A DNA stretch of 64,000 nucleotides from assembly GCF_019264375.1 (NCBI RefSeq), contig NZ_JAHVAI010000009.1:62001-126000 (forward strand), written 5' to 3'. A program made the translations under genes and the position numbers. Within the stretch, counting starts at the first letter, position 1; every line of letters starts with the position of its first letter. The notes under the pieces were generated by a model. It was given only the letters and a program-made list of their open reading frames with translations. It had not been told where the DNA came from and ran no database searches. This stretch comes from Sedimentimonas flavescens. Its GTDB lineage: Bacteria > Pseudomonadota > Alphaproteobacteria > Rhodobacterales > Rhodobacteraceae. Below are positions 29,822 to 39,839 of this stretch, in pieces.

Positions 29822-29837
29822 TTACAGCGTTAACCAT
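29814..29837. promoter_or_regulatory. 16-bp perfect palindrome with adjacent TTAACCAT
   Basis: CGCTGTAATTACAGCG (29814-29829) is a perfect palindrome that contains the stop codon of the DUF1643 gene. It is followed at once by TTAACCAT (29830-29837), which matches the CtrA half-site described in alphaproteobacteria. Both lie 80-100 bases before the RTX gene and are candidate operator elements for it. Function is inferred. Confidence 0.4.
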
Positions 29838-29917
29838 TCGGCGAAATAGCCGGGCGCGTTGGGCCTTTTGCAGGGAATTCTACGCTAAGCAGTCCCTGTG
29901 GAAGAAGGGGGCGCGGC

Positions 29918-30913
29918 ATGTTGTTTCTGACCGGAATCATGGGGCTTTTGGTGGCGGGGGCGACCTTTGCCTTGCTGCCCGACGATCTGACCCCGGAGGA
30001 GGATGAGGACGAGGTGCCCGAGGAGGCCGAGGAGGAGGCAGGGGCCGATCTGCTGGAGGACAGCGGTGATACCGTCACCACGATGCCCGGCGTCGAGACG
30101 CCCGCGCGCGCGGCTTCGCCCGAGGCCACCGGGGGGAACGATATCCTGTGGGGCGATGCGGGGGATGATGTCATCGACGGGCTCGGCGGCAACGACCAGA
30201 TCAACGGCTACGAGGGTGACGATCTGATTTTGGGCGGCGAGGGTGACGACCGACTGACCGGCGGCACGGGGGCCGACCGGTTGGAGGGCGGCGCGGGCGA
30301 CGATGTGCTGACGGGCGAGGACGGTGATGACCGGCTCGACGGTGGCGCGGGGAACGATGTGCTGGCGGGCGGTTTCGGCGATGACACGCTTGTGGGTGCG
30401 GAGGGCGCCGACCGGCTGATCGGCGGTGCGGGACAGGACCTGCTGCTTGGCGGCGCGGGGAACGATGCGCTTGAGGGCTGCGATGGCGACGATGTGCTGA
30501 TCGGCGGCGCTGGTCTGGACGAGCTGTTCGGCGGTGCGGGCAACGATCTACTCGATGGGCGCGATGCAGCGACCGACTATCTGAATGGCGGCACCGGGCA
30601 GGACCGGCTGCTGGCAGGCTCGGGCGATTGGGTGTCGGGCAATGAAGAGGGCGATCTCTTCGCGCTCGGCGACTGGATCGACCCCGAGAACCCCGCCGTT
30701 CTGGCCGATTTCGAACCCGGTATCGACCGGATCGCCCTGTTGCGCGACCCTGACGACGAAGAGGCCGAGCTGCGCATCGAGCCCTCGCCCGATACGCCCG
30801 GTGCGGTTGCGATCTACCTGGGTGAGCGGCGACTGGCCGAGGTGCTGAACGCCGAGGGCCTCTCGCCCGAGGATATCTTGCTGCTGAGCCCCGAAGAATT
30901 CGCCAGTCTTTAA
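29918..30913 (+). CDS. RTX-type calcium-binding repeat protein
   Basis: A 331-residue, very acidic protein. A hydrophobic N-terminus (residues ~1-22) is followed by a Glu/Asp-rich linker to about residue 50 and then roughly fifteen glycine-rich nonapeptide repeats of the type GGxGxDxLx (residues ~68-235), which fold into a calcium-binding beta-roll. The C-terminal ~90 residues are non-repetitive. The role could be adhesion or a surface layer. It may be surface-exposed, but no type I secretion genes are nearby and the hydrophobic N-terminus suggests membrane anchoring or Sec export. It interrupts the usual truB-rpsO neighbourhood. Confidence 0.85.
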   Translation: MLFLTGIMGLLVAGATFALLPDDLTPEEDEDEVPEEAEEEAGADLLEDSGDTVTTMPGVETPARAASPEATGGNDILWGDAGDDVIDGLGGNDQINGYEGDDLILGGEGDDRLTGGTGADRLEGGAGDDVLTGEDGDDRLDGGAGNDVLAGGFGDDTLVGAEGADRLIGGAGQDLLLGGAGNDALEGCDGDDVLIGGAGLDELFGGAGNDLLDGRDAATDYLNGGTGQDRLLAGSGDWVSGNEEGDLFALGDWIDPENPAVLADFEPGIDRIALLRDPDDEEAELRIEPSPDTPGAVAIYLGERRLAEVLNAEGLSPEDILLLSPEEFASL

Positions 30914-30914
30914 A

Positions 30915-30945
30915 GGGCCTCACGCGGCCTGCGTGGCCAATTTTG
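30915..30945 (+). terminator. probable terminator of the RTX gene
   Basis: CACGC (30921-30925) pairs with GCGTG (30931-30935), extended by GGC/GCC with a small bulge, and is followed by AATTTTGG. It is imperfect but well placed directly after the RTX stop. Confidence 0.5.
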
Positions 30946-31066
30946 GCTTTCCTTCATGGCCGATTTTCCGTATATGCGCGCATCTGCCGAATCTGGCGGA
31001 GACCTATGGACCTTGCTGGACGACATCCCGGCTACGGCCCCAACCCTTTGACCAAAGGAGATCCCG

Positions 31067-31336
31067 ATGTCGATCACCGTTGAAGACAAGAACGCCCTGA
31101 TCAAGGAATACGCGACCAAGGAAGGCGACACCGGTTCGCCGGAAGTCCAGGTTGCGATCCTGACCAAGCGTATCTCGAACCTCACCGAGCACTTCAAAGA
31201 GCACAAGAAGGACAACCACTCGCGTCGTGGCCTTCTGATGCTGGTCGCTCAGCGCCGCAAGCTGCTGGACTACCTGAAGAAGAAAGAAGAAGCGCGTTAC
31301 CAGTCGCTGATCCAGCGCCTCGGCATCCGCCGCTAA
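31067..31336 (+). CDS. rpsO: 30S ribosomal protein S15
   Basis: An 89-residue ribosomal protein that binds 16S rRNA early in 30S assembly. [31 protein letters not shown] and the C-terminal RLGIRR are the standard S15 motifs; the length is exact. AAAGGAG precedes the ATG. It has its own terminator and about 150 bases of non-coding sequence ahead, so it is probably transcribed alone. Confidence 0.98.
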   Translation: MSITVEDKNALIKEYATKEGDTGSPEVQVAILTKRISNLTEHFKEHKKDNHSRRGLLMLVAQRRKLLDYLKKKEEARYQSLIQRLGIRR

Positions 31337-31357
31337 GGTTTCCCGCAAGGGATGAAG

Positions 31358-31387
31358 ACGCCCGTCTCGCAAGAGGCGGGCGTTTTG
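31358..31387 (+). terminator. intrinsic terminator of rpsO
   Basis: ACGCCCG-T-CTC pairs with GAG-G-CGGGCGT around a GCAA-type loop (31358-31383), with one mismatch, and runs into TTTTG. Confidence 0.8.
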
Positions 31388-31467
31388 AATTGGCTGCCCT
31401 CGTGTCACGATTGACAGATGGATGCGGTCGGGTAGCGTCATCGGATAGCATCCATTCAGGTATTCCA

Positions 31468-32229
31468 ATGACATCCTCACGTATCGTTGTTTCGGCGGCT
31501 GCGGTTTTCGGCGTGGCCATCGCTTTTGCGGGCGCATCCTTCGCGGATGAGACACCGCTTCCCAAGCTTGGCCCCAATGCGGTCTCAGTGACCGAGGATT
31601 ACGCCTTTCTGCGCTCGGCGGAGGCGCCCGATTACTGGGCCTTCGCGCCTTTCGTGAAGCCGCAGTTCACCACCTCGGCCTGTTCGATCGCGGCGGTGAC
31701 GGCTGCGGTGAACGGGCTGCGCGGGCTTCCGGCGAATTCGGAGGACACCGTGACAACGCAGCCCGAGATGCTCGAGCTTGTCGCGCGCGCGGACTGGTCC
31801 GCGCTTTCGGCCGAGGGCGGCGACGGGGTCAAGTTCGACCAACTGGCCGAATTCACGCAGGCCGCGGTCTCTGCTGCCGGGATGGAGGGCGCAACAGTCG
31901 AGGCCTTCAAGCCCGCCGACAACTCTGCGGCATCGCTTGATGCAGTACGCCAGATGCTGGCCGGGAATGAGGCGAGCGCCTCGGATGCGCTGCTGCTTTA
32001 CTTCAACCAGGGGGTGGTCACCGGCGACTGGGACGGCCCGCATGTCGCGCTGATCGGGGCCTATGACGCGGCGCAGGATCGTGTCCTGATCCTTGAGGTC
32101 GACCAGGAATGGTATGTCCCCTACTGGACGCCGACGCCCGTCCTGCTTGAGGCGATGCTCAAGCCCACCTCCGCCGAACATGGCCCGCTTGAGGGTGAAA
32201 CCGGCGGTTTCGTGCACATCGCGCGCTGA
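31468..32229 (+). CDS. exported phytochelatin-synthase-like cysteine peptidase family protein
   Basis: About 253 residues. A signal peptide ends near residue 26 (AGASFA). FTTSACSIAAVTAAVNGLRG resembles the active-site helix of phytochelatin synthase (peptidase C83), with Cys72. GPHVALIGAYD supplies His192 and VLILEVDQEWYVPYW supplies Asp212, giving the spacing of the papain-like triad. Plant enzymes make phytochelatins from glutathione; short bacterial homologues mostly hydrolyse glutathione. The eukaryotic C-terminal metal-sensing domain is absent. It lies between rpsO and pnp, each bounded by terminators, so it is probably a single-gene unit. The function is inferred. Confidence 0.72.
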   Translation: MTSSRIVVSAAAVFGVAIAFAGASFADETPLPKLGPNAVSVTEDYAFLRSAEAPDYWAFAPFVKPQFTTSACSIAAVTAAVNGLRGLPANSEDTVTTQPEMLELVARADWSALSAEGGDGVKFDQLAEFTQAAVSAAGMEGATVEAFKPADNSAASLDAVRQMLAGNEASASDALLLYFNQGVVTGDWDGPHVALIGAYDAAQDRVLILEVDQEWYVPYWTPTPVLLEAMLKPTSAEHGPLEGETGGFVHIAR

Positions 32230-32249
32230 TCCGCGCCAAGCAGTCGCGA

Positions 32250-32282
32250 AACCCCGCCCGAAAGCGTTTCGGGCGGGGTTTG
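32250..32282 (+). terminator. intrinsic terminator of the phytochelatin-synthase-like gene
   Basis: A 14-bp perfect stem (AACCCCGCCCGAAA with TTTCGGGCGGGGTT, 32250-32280) has a 3-base GCG loop. The T tract is short, but the stem is among the strongest in the window. Confidence 0.85.
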
Positions 32283-32381
32283 GCCTTGCACAGAACGCTT
32301 TCCAAATGGGCGCGTTTCCTGTATGGCCCGCCAATCTGCGACGTGAGGCCGTGCCCCGGGCCACATGCAAAGGATAGGGGC

Positions 32382-32439
32382 GGCGGCAATGGGGCCGCCA
32401 CGCAAACGGGAGACACGGGAAGGGCCCGTGGGTGCTCCC
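32382..32439 (+). promoter_or_regulatory. pnp leader with two successive hairpins
   Basis: GGCGGC (32382-32387) pairs with GCCGCC (32394-32399). A second, nested stem follows: GGGAG/CTCCC (32408-32412 with 32435-32439) enclosing CACGGG/CCCGTG (32414-32419 with 32425-32430). The latter ends 15 bases before the pnp ATG, next to the AGGAT ribosome site. In E. coli the pnp leader hairpin is cut by RNase III and mediates PNPase autocontrol; a similar role here is inference. Confidence 0.5.
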
Positions 32440-32454
32440 AGATAGGATACGCTG

Positions 32455-34599
<2,145 letters not shown>

Positions 34600-34619
34600 G
34601 TCTCTCTGGACCTTGCAAA

Positions 34620-34651
34620 CCGCCCCGCTATCATAGCGGGGCGGTTTTTTT
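34620..34651 (+). terminator. intrinsic terminator of pnp
   Basis: An 11-bp perfect stem (CCGCCCCGCTA / TAGCGGGGCGG) with a TCA loop is followed by seven T residues. The next gene starts 32 bases later and so needs its own promoter or readthrough. Confidence 0.95.
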
Positions 34652-34682
34652 GTTGCTGTGCGCCATGGGAGTTTGGGTGGGT

Positions 34683-35663
34683 ATGCGGACTCGCGATGCA
34701 CATCTTAAGGTTGTTGTCGCCTCATTGACGCGTGGTCGGCCACGAATGCTCGCCGAGCTGATTCGTTCTTGGGGGCAGATGGATCTGCCGGAAAACTGCG
34801 ATGTCCGGTTCCTGATCGTCGAGAATGATTCTCAGCCCGCTTCGCGTGGGGTGGTGGAGGCGGCCGAACCGCTCGGAAATGGTGCGCGGATCGATTATGT
34901 CCTAGAAACCGAGCCCGGCATTCCGTTCGGGCGCAACCGCGCCGCACGAGAAGCGATCGCGCAGGGCGCCGATCTGCTGGCTTTCGTGGACGATGACGAC
35001 ACCGCGGCACGGGATTGGCTCGTGCGAATGATCGACGGCTACCGGCGTAGCGAGGCTGTTTTGCTGGGCGCGCCGCTAAGGATCGATCCGTCAGTCGAGG
35101 GGCTTAGCTTCTGGGAGCGGCTGATGCACGACAATGTCGGCGCACGCTACCGTAAGAAAGAGGAGCGCGCAGCCGCCCGCGCGACGCTGCACGCGACGAA
35201 TGGCACTACGATTGTCACGAATAACTGGTTGGGCGAAACGTCGCTGTTTTCCCGCGAAGGAATCTGGTTCGACGAGGCAACGCGCTACTCCGGGGGTGAG
35301 GATTCGAAATTCTACGACGAAGTGCGGCAGAAAGACTTCAGGACGGGCTGGGTCAAGGATGCCTATGTTTATGAGACCGTGCCGAAGGCGCGGCTGACGT
35401 TCGGCTATCAATATGGCCGTGCCCGGGATCAGGCGATCACCCACTTCCTTCGCAAGATCGAGGAGCAGCCGATGAAGCGTTGGGGGCTGCTCGTGTCGGT
35501 TCCTGCGAAGATGGTCGGCGCTTTGTTTCTGGCGGTTGCGCTGCCGTTCACACGCGGCGGAACGCTGCTGGAATTCGCACGGACCACGGGCTGGATTGCG
35601 GGGCGGTTGGGGGCGCTGATGGGGCGGCGTTCCAAGCATTATTTCAATACTACGGGCCACTGA
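34683..35663 (+). CDS. family 2 glycosyltransferase
   Basis: About 326 residues. The N-terminal GT-A fold starts VVVASLTRGRPRMLAELIRS; the donor/metal site is FVDDDDTA (Asp103-106), and GEDSKFYDEV is the acceptor-side acidic motif. The C-terminal third has a hydrophobic stretch (SVPAKMVGALFLAVALPF) that may touch the membrane. Similar enzymes build exopolysaccharide or surface glycans. The start is uncertain: ATG 34683 is preferred, with ATG 34665 and TTG 34650 in frame, all just after the pnp terminator. Base composition is slightly less GC-rich than its neighbours. Confidence 0.85.
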   Translation: MRTRDAHLKVVVASLTRGRPRMLAELIRSWGQMDLPENCDVRFLIVENDSQPASRGVVEAAEPLGNGARIDYVLETEPGIPFGRNRAAREAIAQGADLLAFVDDDDTAARDWLVRMIDGYRRSEAVLLGAPLRIDPSVEGLSFWERLMHDNVGARYRKKEERAAARATLHATNGTTIVTNNWLGETSLFSREGIWFDEATRYSGGEDSKFYDEVRQKDFRTGWVKDAYVYETVPKARLTFGYQYGRARDQAITHFLRKIEEQPMKRWGLLVSVPAKMVGALFLAVALPFTRGGTLLEFARTTGWIAGRLGALMGRRSKHYFNTTGH

Positions 35664-35745
35664 GCACTGCAGTGTCGCGGCCTTTGTGCCGTACCGCCAA
35701 CGGACTCAAGGTGTTGCAAAGTTAGCTTAGAGAAGAGGTTGTGTG

Positions 35746-36438
35746 ATGCGGCGCCTACCCGCGCTGTCGCGGTATTGGTAGAACTGGAAGCTTAGGCTTC
35801 GGCTAGTGCGGGCACGATCCGAGTTACGCCGTCGTGTCGCAGTCGGAGCTTCTCGGCTGTCGTCGCATGGGTTGAACCGTCGCCTTGTTGTCTCACTGAC
35901 CAGCTATCCAAAGCGCTTCGAAACGCCAGCGCGGATTTGCAGTGCCTCGTGTGTCAAGCGTTGTCCCGCGACGAGATCATCTTGTGGCTCGCATGGGGGG
36001 GGCGCGCGACCCTGCGGGACGAGGTGCTGAATCTGGAGCGGTTCGGCCTCGTCATCCGAGAAACCGACGATACCCGCTCGTTCAGGAAGATCATTCCGAC
36101 GCTTGAGCTGTACCCCGACGCGGTGGTTTGTCATCGGGCGCACCGGATCATGATTAGCCCCGAGGATTGCTCTGCGCAGCTGTTTCCGCCCTAGGGGCAC
36201 ACTGTGATGCGAGCGTTCGGACGACTGTAGCCCGATGCGGATGAAGTCTGGCTCTGCTGGATGCACCGGCTGAACGGTAGCGCTCCGTGTCTGCTCGGGC
36301 GCCGAGGACGAATCGTGGAATGGCCCGGCACGCAGGGCGAGGCGCTGAAGCTGCATAACGTTGGGGCGGGGCCGCAACGACCTTGTCATCGCCGCGAGGA
36401 TCGCGCGCTATCGGGTTCCCACGCCCCTCAGCCCTTAG
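35746..36438 (+). pseudogene. decayed glycosyltransferase
   Basis: An intact-looking start (AGAAGAGG, then ATG 35746, RRLPALSRYW) is stopped by TAG at codon 12 (35779). The same frame then continues with SSHGLNRRLVVSLTSYPKRF, the N-terminus of a glycosyltransferase family. Near 35935 the sense shifts to another frame (SRDEIILWLAWGG through TLELYPDA), where VVCHRAHRI follows directly, as if the usual DDD-containing metal-site segment were deleted. Two in-frame stops occur at 36192 and 36228, then DADEVWLCWMHRLNG and LGRRGRIVEWPGTQG. A last shift near 36370 restores RNDLVIAARIARYR to the stop at 36436. Its end overlaps the convergent glycosyltransferase by 11 bases. Confidence 0.8.
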
Positions 36439-37315
36439 CCAGCGCGCGGCGACGCAACTCGATCATCGAGGTGGTCATGCGCGGATAGGCAGGCTCGACC
36501 GCGCCGCCAGGTTGCCAGATGCCATAGGTCTGACGGAAGTAGTCGATTGCCGCCAGATCGGCCTTAACACGATCGTGCCCCTGCTCGACCAGATCGAGCA
36601 GGGCATGACGATTGCCGCTATCGCGCATTAGCGGGATCTTACCCTTGGCGTTGAGCCATATCGGGATGCCGCGCCGCTCCAGGTGACCCGAAAGCCAGGG
36701 ATCATCGACCGTCCAGATAATATCGGGGATGTCGAACACCGCGTCGTCGAACCAGTCCGGGCGCAGCAGAACGCCTGCATAGCCCGAAAGTTGGTCGACA
36801 TACCCGCTCTGAGTGAAGAAATGGGGCTTGTACCACCCAAGACTGAGCAGCCGCTTGAGGCGGTAGCCGATCCCCTTGCGTGCGAGCCGGCGACCGCGCG
36901 GCAGGCGGTCAGGGGCGCGGTGCGTCTCAGCGATATCGGGAAAGGTCTCGCCGACCTCCACGATGCAGGTGCCCGGCCTTTTGCGCGCCTGCTCCTTGAA
37001 GCGACGATGCCAGTCGCGGTCATAGATCTTGTCGTCATCGCAGAGCAGAAGGTCGACCTCGTGTCCCCTGAGCGCGCGAACGGCGGGCAGGATCTTTGTG
37101 GCCGGGCCCAGATCTTCGGCGCAGCGATGAATCGTCACGCCCGCTGGAACCTGAGGCAGCGTCCCGTCCCAGTCGGGAAAGCGGCGGTAGCGCTCGGGGA
37201 TGTGAAGCCGGATCTCTTGCACCGGCAGGCTTTGGGTCAGAAGCGATTCCAGCGTTTCGCCCAACTCGGAAAAGCGCGGGGGGATCGAACTCAGGGTGAC
37301 TATTGTCGGGGTCAT
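36428..37315 (-). CDS. glycosyltransferase (GT-A-like, DDD motif)
   Basis: A 295-residue protein. It begins TPTIVTLSSIPPRFSELGETL, similar in style to the neighbouring pseudogene's start, and has LLLCDDDKIYDRDW (Asp93-95) as the metal/donor site and WTVDDPWLSGHLERRGIPIW later. Such proteins are usually cytoplasmic glycan transferases; the sugar and acceptor are unknown. It is convergent with the pseudogene and lies between it and the peroxiredoxin gene. Confidence 0.75.
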   Translation of the reverse strand: MTPTIVTLSSIPPRFSELGETLESLLTQSLPVQEIRLHIPERYRRFPDWDGTLPQVPAGVTIHRCAEDLGPATKILPAVRALRGHEVDLLLCDDDKIYDRDWHRRFKEQARKRPGTCIVEVGETFPDIAETHRAPDRLPRGRRLARKGIGYRLKRLLSLGWYKPHFFTQSGYVDQLSGYAGVLLRPDWFDDAVFDIPDIIWTVDDPWLSGHLERRGIPIWLNAKGKIPLMRDSGNRHALLDLVEQGHDRVKADLAAIDYFRQTYGIWQPGGAVEPAYPRMTTSMIELRRRALAKG

Positions 37316-37421
37316 GGCTCGTTGCGAATGCGAAGAATATGGAACGGAACTTGTGCCTTGTGCCCGGAACGGTCAATCGCAAAGCGTGTGAACGTGAATC
37401 TTCGCCCGTCTGCGCAAAACG

Positions 37422-37447
37422 AAAGCCCGGCCATTTGGCCGGGCTTT
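37422..37447 (-). terminator. intrinsic terminator of the peroxiredoxin gene
   Basis: An 11-bp perfect stem (AAAGCCCGGCC, 37422-37432, with GGCCGGGCTTT, 37437-37447) has a 4-base loop. On the minus strand it runs into TTTCGTTTTG. Confidence 0.9.
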
Positions 37448-37473
37448 GCAATTCATGGCGGGCAGTGCCCCTG

Positions 37474-38127
37474 TCAGGCAGACCGCTTCACAAAGCGCAG
37501 GTAGGGCAGCTTGACGTCCACCTCGCCGAACTTCGCCTTGGCGTCGTCGGTCGAGAGCGAGAGCGCGACGATGACATCCTGGCCCGGGACCCAGTTGGCC
37601 GGGGTGGCGAAGGGCACGCCATCGGTCGCCTGAACGGCGTCGAGCGCACGCAGGATCTCGGCGAAGTTGCGGCCTACCGACATCGGGTAGATCATCATCA
37701 GGCGGATTTTCTTGTCGGGGCCAACGATGAATACGGTACGCACGGTGGCCGAGTCTGCCGGGGTGCGGCCATCGGGCAGATAGGCGTCGGCGGGCAGCAT
37801 GTCATAGGCTTTGGACACGGCGAGCGAGGTATCGTCGATGATCGGGAAGTTCGCCGGAGCGCCCGCGAAAGCCTCGATATCGGCTTTCCATTTCACGTGC
37901 TCTTCAACCGAGTCCACCGACACGCCGATGACTTTGGTGTTGCGCTTCTCGAACTCGGCGGCAAGCTGCGCGACGGCGCCGAATTCGGTGGTGCAGACCG
38001 GGGTAAAGTCTTTCGGGTGCGAGAACAGGATCGCGTAGCTGTCGCCGATCCAGTCGTGGAAGTTCAATTCGCCGGCGGTGGAGTCAGCGGTAAAGTTCGG
38101 GGCGATATCGTTAATGCGCAGGGCCAT
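37474..38127 (-). CDS. 1-Cys peroxiredoxin (Prx6/AhpC-TSA family)
   Basis: A 217-residue thiol peroxidase that reduces hydrogen peroxide and organic peroxides. The peroxidatic Cys45 lies in HPKDFTPVCTTE, and GVSVDSVEEHVKW and the long C-terminal 1-Cys domain (PANWVPGQDVIV) place it in the Prx6 group. No second resolving Cys is visible. ATG 38127 has a GGAGAATGAA site. It diverges from the aldehyde dehydrogenase gene. Confidence 0.93.
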   Translation of the reverse strand: MALRINDIAPNFTADSTAGELNFHDWIGDSYAILFSHPKDFTPVCTTEFGAVAQLAAEFEKRNTKVIGVSVDSVEEHVKWKADIEAFAGAPANFPIIDDTSLAVSKAYDMLPADAYLPDGRTPADSATVRTVFIVGPDKKIRLMMIYPMSVGRNFAEILRALDAVQATDGVPFATPANWVPGQDVIVALSLSTDDAKAKFGEVDVKLPYLRFVKRSA

Positions 38128-38282
38128 TTCATTCTCCGGTCGGTAACTATGTCGAGCAGCCATATAGGCGCTTTGGTCAGGCCTTGCCAGACGGGTGCGC
38201 CATTTTGCGCAGGGCTTTTCCAATGCGTCGCCTTGCCCTTACCGCGGCACGATGCCACGCTGCGCGCCAACAGGAGGTTTCC

Positions 38283-39719
38283 ATGATCGAAAAGCGCGAT
38301 TTCTACATCAACGGCGCATGGGTCGCCCCGGCTGCGGCTCGTGACTATCAGGTCATCGACCCGGCCACCGAAGATCCCTGCGCGGTGATCTCGCTAGGCG
38401 CGCGCGCCGACACCGAGGCGGCGGTTGCCGCCGCCAAGGCAGCCCTTCCCGCCTGGCGCGCGACCGCGCCCGAGACTCGTCTGGCCTATGTCGAGAAGAT
38501 CCTCGCGATCTACGAGGAGCGGTTCGAGGAAATGGCCCAGGCCATCAGCCTTGAGATGGGCGCACCCATTGATCTGGCCCGCAAGGAGCAGGCCTTCTCC
38601 GGCACTTGGCACATCTCGAACTTCATCAAGGCGGCGAAGGATTTCGAATGGGTTCACCCGCTCGGCGATGGCACCCCCGGCGCGATGATCGCCTATGAGC
38701 CGATTGGTGTTGTCGGCCTGATCACGCCGTGGAACTGGCCGATGAATCAGGTCACGCTCAAGGTCATTCCGGCGCTGATCGCGGGCTGCACGATGGTGCT
38801 CAAGCCCTCGGAAGAGGCGCCGCTGTCCTCGATGCTGTTTGCCGAGTTCATCGATCAGGCGGGCGTGCCCGCAGGCGTGTTCAATCTGGTGAATGGCGAC
38901 GGCGTCGGCGTGGGCTCGCAGCTTTCGTCGCACCCGGATATCGCGATGATCTCCTTCACCGGCTCGACCCGTGCGGGCAAGGCGATCTCGGTCGCCGCCG
39001 CCGAGACGCTCAAGCGCGTCTGTCTTGAACTGGGTGGCAAGGGCGCGAACCTGATTTTTGCCGATTGCGACGAAAAGGCCGTCAAGCGCGGTGTGCGCCA
39101 CATGTTCGAGAACACCGGGCAGTCGTGCAACGCCCCGAGCCGGATGCTGGTCGAGCGCAGCTATTACGAGAAGGCGCTGGAAATCGCTGCGCAGACCGCC
39201 GCCGAGACCCGCGTGGCCAACCCGCGCGAGGAAGGCCGCCACATCGGTCCGGTGATCAACAAGGCGCAGTTCGAGAAGATCCAGGGCCTGATCGAGTCCG
39301 GTATCAAGGAAGGTGCGCGGCTGATCGCGGGCGGTCTTGGCCGCCCCGAGGGGCTGAACAAGGGCTATTACGTCCGCCCGACCATCTTCGCCGATTGCAC
39401 CCCCGAGATGACCATCGTGCGCGAGGAAATCTTTGGTCCGGTGCTGTCGATCATGCCTTTCGACAATGAGGAAGAGGCCGTCGCGCTGGCCAATGACACG
39501 CCTTACGGTCTGACGAACTATGTCCAGAGCATGGACGGTGCGCGCCGCAACCGTCTGGCGCGGTCGCTCAATGCCGGGATGGTGCAGATGAACGGGAAAA
39601 GCCGTGGCGCGGGCGCGCCCTTCGGCGGCATCGGCGCCTCGGGCCTTGCGCGCGAGGGTGGCCGCTGGGGCATCGAAGAGTTCTGCTGCGTCAAGTCCAT
39701 CGGCGGTTGGGCCGAGTAA
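38283..39719 (+). CDS. NAD(P)-dependent aldehyde dehydrogenase
   Basis: A 478-residue ALDH-superfamily enzyme oxidising an aldehyde to a carboxylate. The active site is complete: Glu249 in LELGGKG, Cys282 in NTGQSCNAPSRM, and the cofactor segment LITPWNWP with FTGSTRAGK. The substrate cannot be read from the sequence. AGGAGG lies 6 bases before the ATG. A terminator follows, so it is a single-gene unit. Confidence 0.93.
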   Translation: MIEKRDFYINGAWVAPAAARDYQVIDPATEDPCAVISLGARADTEAAVAAAKAALPAWRATAPETRLAYVEKILAIYEERFEEMAQAISLEMGAPIDLARKEQAFSGTWHISNFIKAAKDFEWVHPLGDGTPGAMIAYEPIGVVGLITPWNWPMNQVTLKVIPALIAGCTMVLKPSEEAPLSSMLFAEFIDQAGVPAGVFNLVNGDGVGVGSQLSSHPDIAMISFTGSTRAGKAISVAAAETLKRVCLELGGKGANLIFADCDEKAVKRGVRHMFENTGQSCNAPSRMLVERSYYEKALEIAAQTAAETRVANPREEGRHIGPVINKAQFEKIQGLIESGIKEGARLIAGGLGRPEGLNKGYYVRPTIFADCTPEMTIVREEIFGPVLSIMPFDNEEEAVALANDTPYGLTNYVQSMDGARRNRLARSLNAGMVQMNGKSRGAGAPFGGIGASGLAREGGRWGIEEFCCVKSIGGWAE

Positions 39720-39736
39720 GCAGGCCGAAAACCTTG

Positions 39737-39768
39737 AAACGGCGGTGGCAGGCTCCACCGCCGTTTTC
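39737..39768 (+). terminator. intrinsic terminator of the aldehyde dehydrogenase gene
   Basis: A 12-bp perfect stem (AAACGGCGGTGG / CCACCGCCGTTT) has a 6-base loop and is followed by TCGTTTCG. Confidence 0.85.
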
Positions 39769-39839
39769 GTTTCGGGCAGGCTTCGGGTTGCCCTTTGGCG
39801 GGGGCCGGGCCAGTATCGCGCCGATCAAAGGAGACGCCC

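Noticed and set aside
35664-35745. Checked for a tRNA or small RNA after the first glycosyltransferase
   Set aside because: No cloverleaf, CCA end or strong terminator; it appears to be only the leader of the pseudogene.
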